A stretch of DNA of 64,000 nucleotides, from assembly GCA_021209875.1 (NCBI GenBank), contig JAGYVD010000003.1, forward strand, positions 5,456,001-5,520,000, written 5' to 3'. The position numbers and the translations under genes were made by a program. Positions 24,691 to 35,523 of the stretch are shown in pieces. The notes beneath the pieces are model-generated. The model was given only the letters and a program-made list of their open reading frames with translations, made no database searches and was not told the DNA's origin. Within the stretch, counting starts at the first letter, position 1, and each line of letters starts with the position of its first letter. This DNA comes from Rosellinia necatrix (Eukaryota; Ascomycota; Sordariomycetes; Xylariales; Xylariaceae).

Positions 24691-26530
24691 ATAAGGAGCC
24701 GGCCGTTCATTGCGCACCGAAAGATCCTGGCGGCCCATGATTTTGACGTCTGAAAACAAATCTAAAAACGACTATAGCGCAAAGTTGCGCGAGACGGGGA
24801 GGAAAAGCCGAGAAGGTACCGAAAGGTATATGATTCTGGGGGACCTGAGACTTGGAAATACAAGTACTATCGTGCGTTGGTTGGGCTGGATAGAATACGA
24901 AGGGCGCCTTACTGCGAGAAGGGGGCTAGGTAAACCAGGGATGGGGGCGACCAGGCAACATCGCTACGCGCGGCCCCCAATGGTGCCCGTCATATTGGAG
25001 TCTGAGAATCATATACGGCTCCCATCAGGCGGGATATTTGAAGATGATAAAGATTCGGCGCGAGTCGTGGAGCCAACCACAAAGGACCGAGGATGCACGG
25101 GAGACGGAAGCAACTGAGAAAACCTTGATCTTGCGTCCAACGTGCCTCTCTGTGTCTCCCCACGTGTGATCTCGTCCTTGTTTGGCATCTGGGGCGCACG
25201 GGGGTGGCTCGGATCCCATTGCCTAGAGAGGCAGATATGGCCGCCTGCGGGTTCGGTGAGGCTTACTCGCGAAATCGAGACTTTTCTAATACCTACTAGT
25301 AGGCTACTACGCGGTGGAACGTTGACGGTGGTGTTTCTCATTAGGTACCATGCTAAATGCAGCCGATGGGACTATCGCAGATAAAAGACGCTAATCGCCG
25401 ATATGAAGCCGGAGCATGATCTGTGGTGGGCGGAATGGAGGCGTCTCCGTGCTGCCGTGACCACCAAGAGGTCGTGGAGAGGTTGTGTGGCAGTTGTCAC
25501 TTTTCATTCCCTGGTTGCTGCGACAACAAAACACACGCGAAGGGCTAAATAGCTGCTTTATTGAGTTCCAGTTCTGCCCTAGAGAGATTAGATAAGCCCC
25601 CACCATCACACAGGGAGGGGGTTTTGTCTTGGTATTGATTGACCATCATACCTACATGCAGAGACCCCACCCCGTAACTTGTCAATAGATAGATGTTAGT
25701 GATGCAAACAACCTTCTTACAAGAGCTAAGGCATGTGCCTAGATGAAGGGACGGGACTCGGAAGGATAGACACTTCAGGTAGTGCAAGAGGTACTGTACG
25801 CTAGCTATTTCTATTTTTGACGACTTGCCATGCATGTGTGTATTTCCAAGACAGGCGCAGCCTTTTCAGGTTTCTAAGTTAAGTTTTTTTACCAAATGCC
25901 AAGAGCGCGACACACCAGGCTTGGCGCAATTGCCGCTTTTGCTCAGGCTTGGCTCAGCCAGTTTCATGTGCGTGTGCTTATGCATTGTTTTATGCAGGGA
26001 GAAATAGGCCTTGGAACGGTTTTAAGTCTTGAAAACGGTTTTTAGCTTTCAAAACCCGTCCGAACATGTATTTAACCGTCAACTAAATAACAAAGCCTAC
26101 TGGTTGATTGGAACAGCCTACGGGCGCAGATTTTGTTGGTGGTAGTCTTTAAAACCATGTTTTGATAGCAGGTTGTTGCATCTAATGGAAAATTAAGGGT
26201 TTGATTTAGGGCCCAGAGTCACTATCTCCAAATTCACTGAAAAATAGCTCGAAAACTATACCCCCTCCGCTCTTCTTGCCAGGGCCGGATAGAAACCTCA
26301 TCAACAAGGGGATAAGATAGCGCAGGATAAGCCAACATAAGATTTGACGCTTTCATAGTTGAAATCCAGTTGATTAGACTAAGCTACACACTAGTTGTGG
26401 TACCAGTCAACTTTTATAACTTTTGTGGCGCGTCATCATCGCATACATGGTGTTTAGGAACGAGCCATGTCTCTAAAGCATTTTCTTACCATTTTATCTT
26501 TGGAAATACCGCAAGGACAGACTCAAATTT
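24691..26530. other. Intergenic, no gene seen
   Basis: No coding sequence could be supported. The right end contains the 3' flank of the homocitrate synthase gene. Confidence 0.4.
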
Positions 26531-29500
26531 TCATGTAGCCTTTTCCACACTCTCTTCGCTCTGTCCATTTTGACCGCGACTCTTCTGTAGGTCAAGGTGG
26601 AAGGATCGAATTAGGGCATCAGTCTCATCAAGGGTCATCACCTTCAGGTCTGCCATCTGCTTGATCTTGGCCGTACTAGAATGTTGGGGTTGGATCGTTA
26701 GTGATCTAGATGTTAGGATAGGTAGCCGACACTTACACTTGGCGAATTTTGTCCTCTGGCCAGGAATTTGCATCGAGGCCCAACTGGTCAACTCGACTCT
26801 TAATAGCATTCCACCCCGTAAGTCGAGATGTGAAATGGACACTAAGGAGTTGTATCAGTTTCCAGGCTTCATAGTATTGCCTAGGCTATAGCTTACTATC
26901 TGCACAGCTGTGTTAGTTCTGAATATGCGCGAGACAAATAGTACAACTTACCTTGATAGACCGAAATCCTCGGGCTTGAGGATCTCATAGGTGGACGGGG
27001 AATTAAGGATTGCCTTGGCGTGGATACCAGCCTGATACCGTGTTAGTCGGTTTGTTAATCGACGGATTCACATGTGGTATATGGATACCTTGTGTGTGAA
27101 GGCGCAAAACCCTGTGGTTTTCGTAAGCAACACGGCGATGGCTATATATAGAGCAAGTAACATACCAGTAATTGGGTTGTTAAACGGAACGTTGATCTGG
27201 AGACGCTGTTAGCTTGCACGAAAGCAGATGATGAAGCCAGATAAAGTGTGGGCTTACTTCAACAGCTTCTGCGACAAAATCTTCAATAGCCTTGAGCTGG
27301 TGAAGCTTATATTTGGAGAGAATGTAATCCCTGCTGGTCGGCATCATTCTAGCCATCTTGCGTTTCGTAAAGTCAGACCACCGTTGGATTCCAGAAGAGG
27401 AAGATTTGGACATACGAGGGCCCCAAGTGGACAGATGCCATTTCTTTCCCCAATTCCAAGCACAGATGTGTCGACGTCTGTACAGTAGAAAGTCAGCCTA
27501 TGCCCACCCCCGTAGACAAGGTCGGTGGATCCGAAGTCCATCTCCAAGGTCCATATCTCATTAGTAGTTATGAAGAGAGAATCTGGTGGACTTACGTGTA
27601 GCCCCAGCCTCGAGGGCAGTGAAGGAGTTCTAGGAATGGTTAGCTTCTCATCTCCAGGTTTCGGAGCATGTAACGGACCGCCACAGCACAGCCTGTATCA
27701 TCGTGGAACTTGATTCGATTAGCAAAGTGTCATGCAAAACATAGTTTACAGGGGCATATACGTGAACCTCGATATCGGTTGAGACACAGCCTCGAAGGGT
27801 TCTAACAAGGTCCTGCGAATGGTTAGCATATGGCCAAAAAAGTGGATGGCCATCACTTACATAAACTTGTCTCGGAGAAGCACAGCCCACGGTGTCGGCA
27901 ACGCCCACCCTTCCGACGCCCACGTTATTACTTTTGAGAAATCCTCGGTTAGTTTTTGCCGTACGGAGCGTATTTCTAGCGCTAAAGAACGTATTTCAAG
28001 AGCACCCATGCTAGAAACTCTTCATTGGGACGGCGAACCGCTCTTGGGGTAATGCCAAAGGGACACCGATAGCACGGTAAGTACTTACACAGCGCGGTAA
28101 ATGGAGAGCAAATCGACTAGATCCGACCTGTGCATACATTAGCGAAACAGCTGACCTTAGAGTCAGCCGACCCCTCAGAAACCCCGCCGAGCCAGAGGAG
28201 TCAAGCCTTGGATGGAGAAGAGCACGTCGAACAGCGTTGCTTTGCTTTGCTGAAATGGGTAATATAGAAGCCTGATAGGCGATAGGCGCATTTTAAGAGA
28301 GCGTCGCAAAGATGATGGTGCTATGTCGTAACGAGCAACGAGAATCTGCATACAAGACCCTGCTCTTCCCTCTAGGTCTTGCCCGTCATGACTCTCAAAG
28401 GCCATAGTCTCCGCAGGCAACAGAGATCGGTTGATAGGCGAAGGGATCGGCTTAGAAAAACGCAAAGACGGCACGTACCGGAAAGAGTCTTCACTCGAGA
28501 AGCGGACCTCGCAGCCTCGGCTGAGCCATTGTTTAGCTTCCAATTGGGACCAGATTGGTGGTGCACATACCTCTTGATATACTCGATAACCTCGATAGCC
28601 TGCTTGGTAATAGCTACCATGTCCTTGCCGCCAAGGGAATGCTCTCGTAGGAATTCTTGTTGCTGCGAGTCAGTCCACGAACGGGATTATATAGTGGGAT
28701 TATATGGTGGGTCTGTGCTCACGGCTCGTCCCGATCACGACATCTACACCGTCAACCCCGCAGTCGCACTTGGAGGGTTCAGTCATTTGCAATTCATTCT
28801 CAATTCGAAGGGCTCATACCGCAAGCTTGGCGTCCTGGAGGATGTGTTAGCCACATACGAGCATGGATGCACTGGCAGATGGACCGAGGTGAAATAAAGG
28901 CATGCCGAAATCGCTAGCCATCACGGCTGCTCACCTCTAGAGTGCATCTTGTGTCTGATATGTCGGTTAGAAGACCTGGCATAGCTAGGGCCGAGAGGAG
29001 ACAACGAACGGGTTAGAATCTTGGCCTACTGTGTCGTTAGTAGACATTTAATCTCTCTCGAGTATTGGTTATTGAATGTGCACCTTGAGGCCGAGCTTGC
29101 AGATGGCTTCGCAGTCGTCGCGAGATTGCTACCGTTGATTAGCGCTGAGATGCAGCCAATACATACTGTACCGGAAGAGACTCACCGGGCTGGCGGCTGG
29201 ATTCGTAAGTTCAATATAGTCACAACCAAAATCAGAAAGCATCGTCGCGCTATAGACACGGTAATGTCAGCAAGTATAACAAAGCGCTTGAGTTCGCGGC
29301 CTGAACATGCATTTTAATTTTCGTCTCAGTTGAGAAGTACGCATTTGCAAATTGTTCGCCCTCCCTCAAGGCTAAAACATGCGTTCATGATTAACTACTT
29401 TGTTCGACGCTGCATGATAGCGAGGATCATTTCTTACTAGCTAGAAACAGTTAGTTACTGCCGTATTGAGCCTGTTTGTAGAGCCAGAAGACATATTTTA

Positions 29501-29681
29501 GGAAGGCGTATACCCAAACACCCTTGTTGGGCAGCGGCGAATCGCTCCTGGAAGCTGCTGAAAGAGGAATTTAATGGCACGGGAGGTACTTGCATTCTAT
29601 GATCTTGAAGTTGCGGACATTGCTCAAGAGGTCACTAACGCTCGAGTAAGGGTTCGACGTGGAGTTGCCGGTGATGGACAT
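26531..29681 (-). CDS. Homocitrate synthase, 24 exons with two 3-nt micro-exons
   Basis: Homocitrate synthase joins acetyl-CoA and 2-oxoglutarate, the first step of the alpha-aminoadipate route to lysine. Exons: 29681-29594, 29440-29438, 29371-29311, 29249-29186, 29128-29084, 29025-29010, 28954-28935, 28834-28820, 28768-28723, 28655-28571, 28520-28479, 28127-28089, 27930-27861, 27812-27762, 27708-27679, 27629-27596, 27477-27416, 27356-27258, 27196-27166, 27111-27089, 27031-26952, 26899-26897, 26841-26737, 26675-26531. They sum to 1,257 nt, 418 aa, near the usual length. Landmarks: STLREGEQF (30-38), [43 protein letters not shown], metal-site His215 and His217 (HFHDDTGCA), [50 protein letters not shown], then [11 protein letters not shown]. 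No internal stop remains. Two introns need GC donors and one a weak GTCCGT donor. It may be a second, specialised copy rather than the main Lys20/21 enzyme; only part of the genome is visible. Confidence 0.9.
26897..26899 (-). other. 3-nt micro-exon ATA (homocitrate synthase exon 22)
   Basis: Flanked by TGTGCAG and GTAAGC, with CTAAC upstream. AG + ATA + T gives AGA TAT, the Arg-Tyr of LSRYVHF. Skipping it gives LSSVHF, one residue short. The flanking introns are 52 and 55 nt. Confidence 0.75.
29438..29440 (-). other. 3-nt micro-exon CTA (homocitrate synthase exon 2)
   Basis: Flanked by TTTCTAG on the 5' side and GTAAGA on the 3' side, with CTAAC as a branch-site candidate just upstream. With T from exon 1 and CC from exon 3 it makes TCT ACC, the Ser-Thr of the conserved STLREGEQ motif. 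Skipping it leaves the frame open but deletes one conserved residue. Confidence 0.72.
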
Positions 29682-32052
29682 GTTGGGAGCTGGGAGTTGG
29701 GCCGTCCGAACGGCGATCGGGGCGCTGTAAAGTAGGATGAACGGCTTCGTTACGAAATCAGTGTGGCTCTCACGCGAGCAGTATATGAGAGGCTAGATTG
29801 AAGACTTGTTTCGATGAAATAGAGAGGATTAGTCTGACTGTTTAATGTTCGGGAGCAGATGATGGAGGGGTCTGCACTTGTAGAAATGTTAATTTTTTTT
29901 TTTTTGGAGAGTCATCGCTAGTGCTAGCGTCTCCGGCCCGATGGCGGGGGTTCTGTCCAGGAGCTAATGTACGCGACACGGGCACCAGAACTACGAACTA
30001 CTCACGACTGGCTCCACAGCAACAGATGGGAATCAGGAATAACGAGGCATCACATCACAATGCCAAGTGCACGTAATCCAGGCTTTGGTTCTATCCACTC
30101 TCCAGACAGATCATCGACTTCAAAATATACGTCAATCTACTCACTGGTTCTCCTCTCGCTGTCCATACAAGCTTAAGCCCCTGAACAGTGGTTACCTGAA
30201 TCACATTCTATGTCTATTAGTGTAGTGTAGATGTACTTTTAGATGGAAGGCTTTTATTGGGTGCATCATCCTTGTACACGGGGCTTGGCAAACTTGTTGC
30301 CGAGTCAGCCCTAAGGGGACAGTTGGGGAGTCACTGCTCCGGTCCCCGGACACGGGGGAACGTGGTGGTGCAGCGTGGTAGAAAAGCCTGAGCGGCGTAT
30401 TACGGCAGAAATCCTTTAGCCCTACCCCTCCTTTCTGTCTACCTCTACACATGTTAATCTTTTTGTCAGACCGAAGGTTGCAGCGATTGAAAGCGATGTT
30501 GTAGATGGGATGGATCTGGTAATTAACACGGGAGTCCACCGTAGTAGCTAACCACCCGACACTGTGGGTCGTGCCTCCCTCCCCTTACAAGGTCTAATAT
30601 ACGGCTTACCTACTTACGGCCGACTCCTTATCTAATTACGGAGCCCTGATAAGGAATTCGGCTATACGGTTAGTTACATCACGTGTCATATAAGCGATGA
30701 TTGGTTGGCTGTTCGTTACTTTTGTGCTGATTGGTCAATTAGTATCTTCACCTACCATTTTGATTTAGACGCCATGTGCTTTATCTAATTGCTCTAGCTA
30801 GTCGGCGCAGTTAGTATTGGTAGCGTAGGTGGATTAATCGTAGGCTCGGTAGTAGTAGGAAAGAAAGCTTGCGGTTATGTTTAGTATATGCGAGCGACTT
30901 CCTGGGAAGTCGTCGCTTAAACGGACCACTTCAATACTGAAACGACCCATCTTATGATAGGTGACATCATGGATCCGTTTTACAATAACTTGAAACGGTA
31001 TTTGTTTTTGTGCAATTGTATTGTATTGGAAATTATGCAAAGCTTTGTTCATACCGTTACTCATGACGTATTGGGCTATGAAAGAGCGGGTCTACTTGCT
31101 TAGGACAGGTAAGGCTCGGGCTGGCTTAGGCTAAAAGCAGCGTAGCGTGGCTCAGGTTGGCTTCCCTTTCCGATTCGGGATGGTAAAACCTATTTCAGAG
31201 GTTGTCGGTTGGCGTACCACGTGTCACGCCCCATTCCTAGGGATTTAACTAGTGGGCAGTGGTTAGCATACTGCGCGCCATAGCACAAATAAGTTCCGGC
31301 TAGAAGAAGATCTCGAATTGTACAGTTCAAGATGTGGTCGTGATGCTTTGATACAAATTTATTTTATCGTCACGGCTGATCTTCAAAGGAGTATGAACGG
31401 GCTGAAGTGAGATGCGCCCGTTCAGCTATGCCTTCACGCGACACGACATGTGGACCTGGTTGGGTATGTTGGGGGCGCGGATGCCACGGCATATTACCTG
31501 CGGCGGCGCAAACTTAACCATATGTCCGGTAGCACAACAGCTACCTACCTGCTCCTACCTATTCGCGTCTCTCGTACGAAGGCAGGGTTGCGGCGAGGCG
31601 TTCGGAAAGTACTTAATATGTAATTACAAAGCAATCACTAGTCCCCTTCGTATTCTTCATTAACAATCTAGTTACCTGCACCTGTCGTTTACCACCTCTG
31701 TTAGACGTTAACATATCACGTATCAAGGCTGAGCTACCTAATTAGTTAGAACGTCGATCTCGCCATAATTTAGGGAGGTAGGGTGAGATAATGGTGCATG
31801 ACAGGATACGCCTTCCCGGACGCCCGGGGCAATTAGACATGTCTCTATGAGCCCTGCTCCCACCGAATCGGACACAACTTGATGCGCCAGGACCCAACTA
31901 ATATAAATACCGGGCCCGGCAACTCTCATACCTATCTCATTTTTTGGTTCATCATCATCACCCGCTCTATCATCCTTGCCCCATATCCAGCCACGTCTCA
32001 GGCACTTTTGCATATAATAATTATTTATTTATATTTCAACTTCCTCGACAGA
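29682..32052. other. Gene-poor stretch, promoter of homocitrate synthase at left
   Basis: No gene could be supported. A T run lies at about 29891-29904. The right end carries the promoter of the secreted protein gene at 32053. Confidence 0.4.
31901..31909 (+). promoter_or_regulatory. TATA box candidate
   Basis: ATATAAATA lies about 150 bases before the ATG at 32053 and matches a strong TATA consensus. Confidence 0.5.
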
Positions 32053-32646
32053 ATGCCTTCCATCCAAAAGATCGCCGTGGTCACATGCTTGGCCCTCATG
32101 AGCACGGCCAAGCCCACCCGTTTAGTACCGCGCGATGGGGATGCCGTCATCCTAGTCGAACCTACCATGTACCAGATATTCCCATTGGCTCCAGGCCAGT
32201 CCGGCCCGACCGTCTCGCATCTGGAGGTCCAGCGAGCCGACGACATCTCCACGCTCGAGAACATCGCAGTCTTCAGCGGGATCCCGGCCGGCGCGAAATC
32301 CTGCCTGCTGGGCTGGACCCAGGCGGCGGTGGCCGAGCGCACCGAGTTCACCGTCTCGGGCAACGGGTTGCTGGCCTCCCAGCAGCTGCCCCGGCTCCCC
32401 GCGGGGGACGTGAGCTGGGAGAGCATCGTCCCCATCGCGGAGGAGGCGGTCGCGGAGGGGTGGCCCCTCCTGCACCCGGACACCACGTCTTGGCCTGAGG
32501 TGGAGACGGCGGCGGGCCACATCGCCGGTTTCGTGGACTGCGCCGAGACCATCTATCTCAAGATCCAGATCGACGATCGCGACACGGATGGCTCCGTGTA
32601 TCTAGGACAGGATGCCAGAAACGGGCTTACGCTAGAGGTCCAATGA
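32053..32646 (+). CDS. Small secreted protein, unrecognised
   Basis: A single open frame of 197 aa starts at an ATG preceded by CAGA and begins with a signal peptide (MPSIQKIAVVTCLALMSTAKP). The mature part is acidic, with two cysteines (AKSCLLGW, FVDCAET) that could pair and a beta-rich look. The body is GC-rich, unlike its flanks, as expected for a coding region. An upstream in-frame extension to 31879 exists but lacks the signal peptide at its start, so I chose the internal ATG. I do not recognise a domain; the block before the first Cys faintly resembles fungal beta-sandwich secreted proteins. A TATA box 150 bases upstream supports the start. Confidence 0.72.
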   Translation: MPSIQKIAVVTCLALMSTAKPTRLVPRDGDAVILVEPTMYQIFPLAPGQSGPTVSHLEVQRADDISTLENIAVFSGIPAGAKSCLLGWTQAAVAERTEFTVSGNGLLASQQLPRLPAGDVSWESIVPIAEEAVAEGWPLLHPDTTSWPEVETAAGHIAGFVDCAETIYLKIQIDDRDTDGSVYLGQDARNGLTLEVQ

Positions 32647-33945
32647 AGGATGAACGACCTGGGGGCGCGGTAGTAACTACTAATGATATGACCGGAGAAG
32701 ACAAGACATTGAGTTACGACTAATGCATTTATTTTCATCATACTGCATGTTTAGATATCCTAATAGAGTTTAATGACACATAGCTCCGGACCACCTCCTG
32801 AACTGCCATTGTGCAATAAGCAGCGATCGATGCCCGTGATGTTTCACTACAGGTGACGAGTCGCTCCCTATCTAACTAACTAGTAGCGATTATGGTAACT
32901 CTATCTGAAACCCAGCTGCACCGTCTCGCAGGCTCTGTATGTACTATCCCGGTGTGATTGAGGTAAGCCAAGACCCTAGTCCACGTTAAAACTTCTTCCC
33001 TATCGCAGTTTCTTGTACAGTGCATAGCGATCGAGGGGGTGGTGGAATCTCTCTAAAGTGATCATCTTTGAATTCTTCGATCTTGGCTTTAATTGTCTTT
33101 CTCGCGCTGGGACGGGAATCCCTTTTCTCACCCGATCTAAATAACCCGGCGGTACAGTTACACGGCGGCGGCGGCGGCGAACACGGCATACGTCTTTAAT
33201 GTAACCCTTGCATCCCCGCGGCGACTGTGCGCCACTGTCGGATGGGTCCGAAGGGAAGGGGATGCTACATGCATTGTTGAGATGGTACCATTGGGTAGTT
33301 GCTACGGCGTCATCGCGCGCACTAGATTGCCACTCGCGGAGACGTTGGAGCCGGAAACGTACCTACCTATGCAACGCCGGGGCGGTTGGTGGGGATCCCC
33401 ACCGGCGCCCTGTGCGTTGAGGATGCGAACTTAGGTAGCTAGCTGCAATGGGGCCGAATACTACGCTGAGACTGGACTATATCTTGATACTAGGCAATTA
33501 GAAAGGTTTAATGAATGTAGTAGCGTCGCTACTTCTAATAGCCTGCGCTTAATACGGTGACTACGTAGCCAATGGGGGTTTCTCATCTCATCCACAGCCA
33601 CCCGTAGATCGATGAGAACGAGCCATCTCTCATGGTACGCCGCCGCTCTTACATGGACTAGCTATTTAGTCCCGATTCAATATGTTGGGCGACGAATAAC
33701 TGTTAGATAGGGCTAACTATGAGGATCTCCAGCAATTCCCGGTGCCCATGGACACTTTGTAGGTACTTGGTTGGACTCCGGCACAACACGCCCGAGCCGA
33801 CGGGTCCCCGGCCGGGAGTTACGGGGGCGGCCCCGGCGAATTTCCCATAGGTCGCGCGTGTGATCCCATCCCATGCAACCTTCGCGTGGCATCTTCTAAC
33901 GATCTGCTCGTGTATGGTGGGAGTCCCGGTGCGGGGGGATTACCT

Positions 33946-33966
33946 ACCTATCTACCTACCTACCTG
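33946..33966. repeat. ACCT microsatellite
   Basis: Imperfect run of CTAC/CTAT units. Similar ACCT/AGGT runs recur elsewhere in the window. Confidence 0.6.
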
Positions 33967-34020
33967 CGTCGTTGCGTTGGTCGGCAAAGCAAAGCGGTCA
34001 ATCGCATGGATTGCTTTGCC

Positions 34021-34052
34021 CGACCCTACCCTACCCTACCCTGCCCTACCCT
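34021..34052. repeat. CCCTA microsatellite
   Basis: About six copies of the pentamer CCCTA with one CCCTG variant. It is not the hexamer telomere repeat. Confidence 0.75.
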
Positions 34053-35523
34053 TGGTCTATTATGGAACGAACGCGCCCCCTACCTGGGCGATATCCGAGA
34101 TGCTTTAGGTGAGGTGGAAATCCTATTCTCGTCTGCGCAGGCAATGGATGGGTAAAAGGGGCTCGAGGCCGGTGTTGAGTTGGCTTGCTGACTATTATCT
34201 TGCTCACGGCTGGGGACAAAGGCAAGGCTTTCGGTCTCCACGCACCCCCTTTTATGCGCTAGGCATTCATATCTCCGATTGCCATAAATTACAATTTCAT
34301 TCAGAACACATGGTAACGGCGAGACTGGCAAGACGTTTAAGTATATAATCCTCGCTAGGCCACCCGGGGCTGGAGAAATACGGTGTTGCATTTCCTAGAT
34401 TTATGTATTGGGGGGCAGGAAGCCTTGTTAGTTTAAAATTCATACCGGTTTCAAGCACTCGTTGTCCAACTTGCCCTGTTCCCCTTCGTATTTATAAGTC
34501 ATTAGAATTGCTAGTTCCAGCGTGCGGTACGGAAGACCAGCGCCATGATAAACCAATCTTTATCTACATCAATCAGCCAGCTAGAACCCGACCGAGAGCG
34601 AGCAAGTATTCTGCGCGAGCAGTATCTACAGCTCAGATGCCGAAGTCCTTCCCATGATCGACTATCCAAGCGAGGATGATCCTGGGTCGAACTTTCTAGC
34701 AACGGCGGCAGCGGCGCGTGGCGACGCGGTTCGGCAAAGCCCTGCAGGGGGCCGCTCTGCCCGGAGCCGTCTCCCCGTCGTCGGGGTACGCATCATGGAT
34801 GCGGACGTCCGTTGCCGAGGTGGGACTGACGCAAGACACGCCCAGGAAGGCAAGTCGGCCGAATGAGTTTAGGCCGTTCGAAGATACGCGGCGTCTACGA
34901 GGAATGGGTTTCACAATCGGGTGGCCCGGTCCGGCAGGCTCGGTGTACATGTGAAAGGAAGCATCCCGTCATTAGAGTTCTGGGGATTTTGTCATCGGCG
35001 CGCAAGATTAATTGCGAGCAATCAAGGCCTCCAACGTCTTGAATATAGCGAGGTATACATTCTGGTTCTTATACATTCTCTTTCCGAAACGTGAGGGCGT
35101 TGCTGTGTGTTGTCTTCGTCTATTCAAGACCTATTGCTTTCTCGACGGTGAGGTGGGCGGTGCTACCTGGGCCGAACCCATTTCATCCTGTAAGTCACTA
35201 ATATGATTAGAGATATGAGTGCGGGTAACGCTAATAGCCATGGCCCACTTAATATAGCTGGTTGGTGTGAACAGAAAGGTATGGCTGGCTTGTCTCAACA
35301 GGCCGTGTAATGCAACACGTGGGTAAGGGCAATTTAGTTAACTTTTAACTAAGATAGCAGAAGTTTTAGGCCTCATCCCTTTTGGCACCGCGGCTGGCCC
35401 AACTAATGACCCGTATGTTGTTTGGGGGATAGCCCGCCTATATACATACCCGGCCCCTTGTCCCGTACGACTAGTACATACATCATTACCCCTTTCTTTT
35501 GCCCCTTACTTACCTGAAAATTA

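Larger units (their letters stand above)
32647..35523. other. Gene-poor stretch
   Basis: No gene could be supported. It contains a CTAC/CCTA microsatellite (33946-33966) and a CCCTA repeat (34021-34052). The right end is the 3' flank of the MFS gene. Confidence 0.4.

Noticed and set aside
28734..28897. Homocitrate synthase exon ending at CATCCATGCTC (near 28857)
   Set aside because: The frame SASASML did not match the family; the exon 28954-28935 (HTRCTLE) joined to 28834 (DAKLA) fits LTHxRCxxxDAxxA and phases correctly.
30201..30539. 112-aa frame on the minus strand
   Set aside because: No motif, mixed composition, no start context or neighbour exons to support a gene.
34021..34052. CCCTA repeat as an internal telomere relic
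   Set aside because: The unit is a pentamer, while the common fungal telomere unit is CCCTAA; it is a simple microsatellite.
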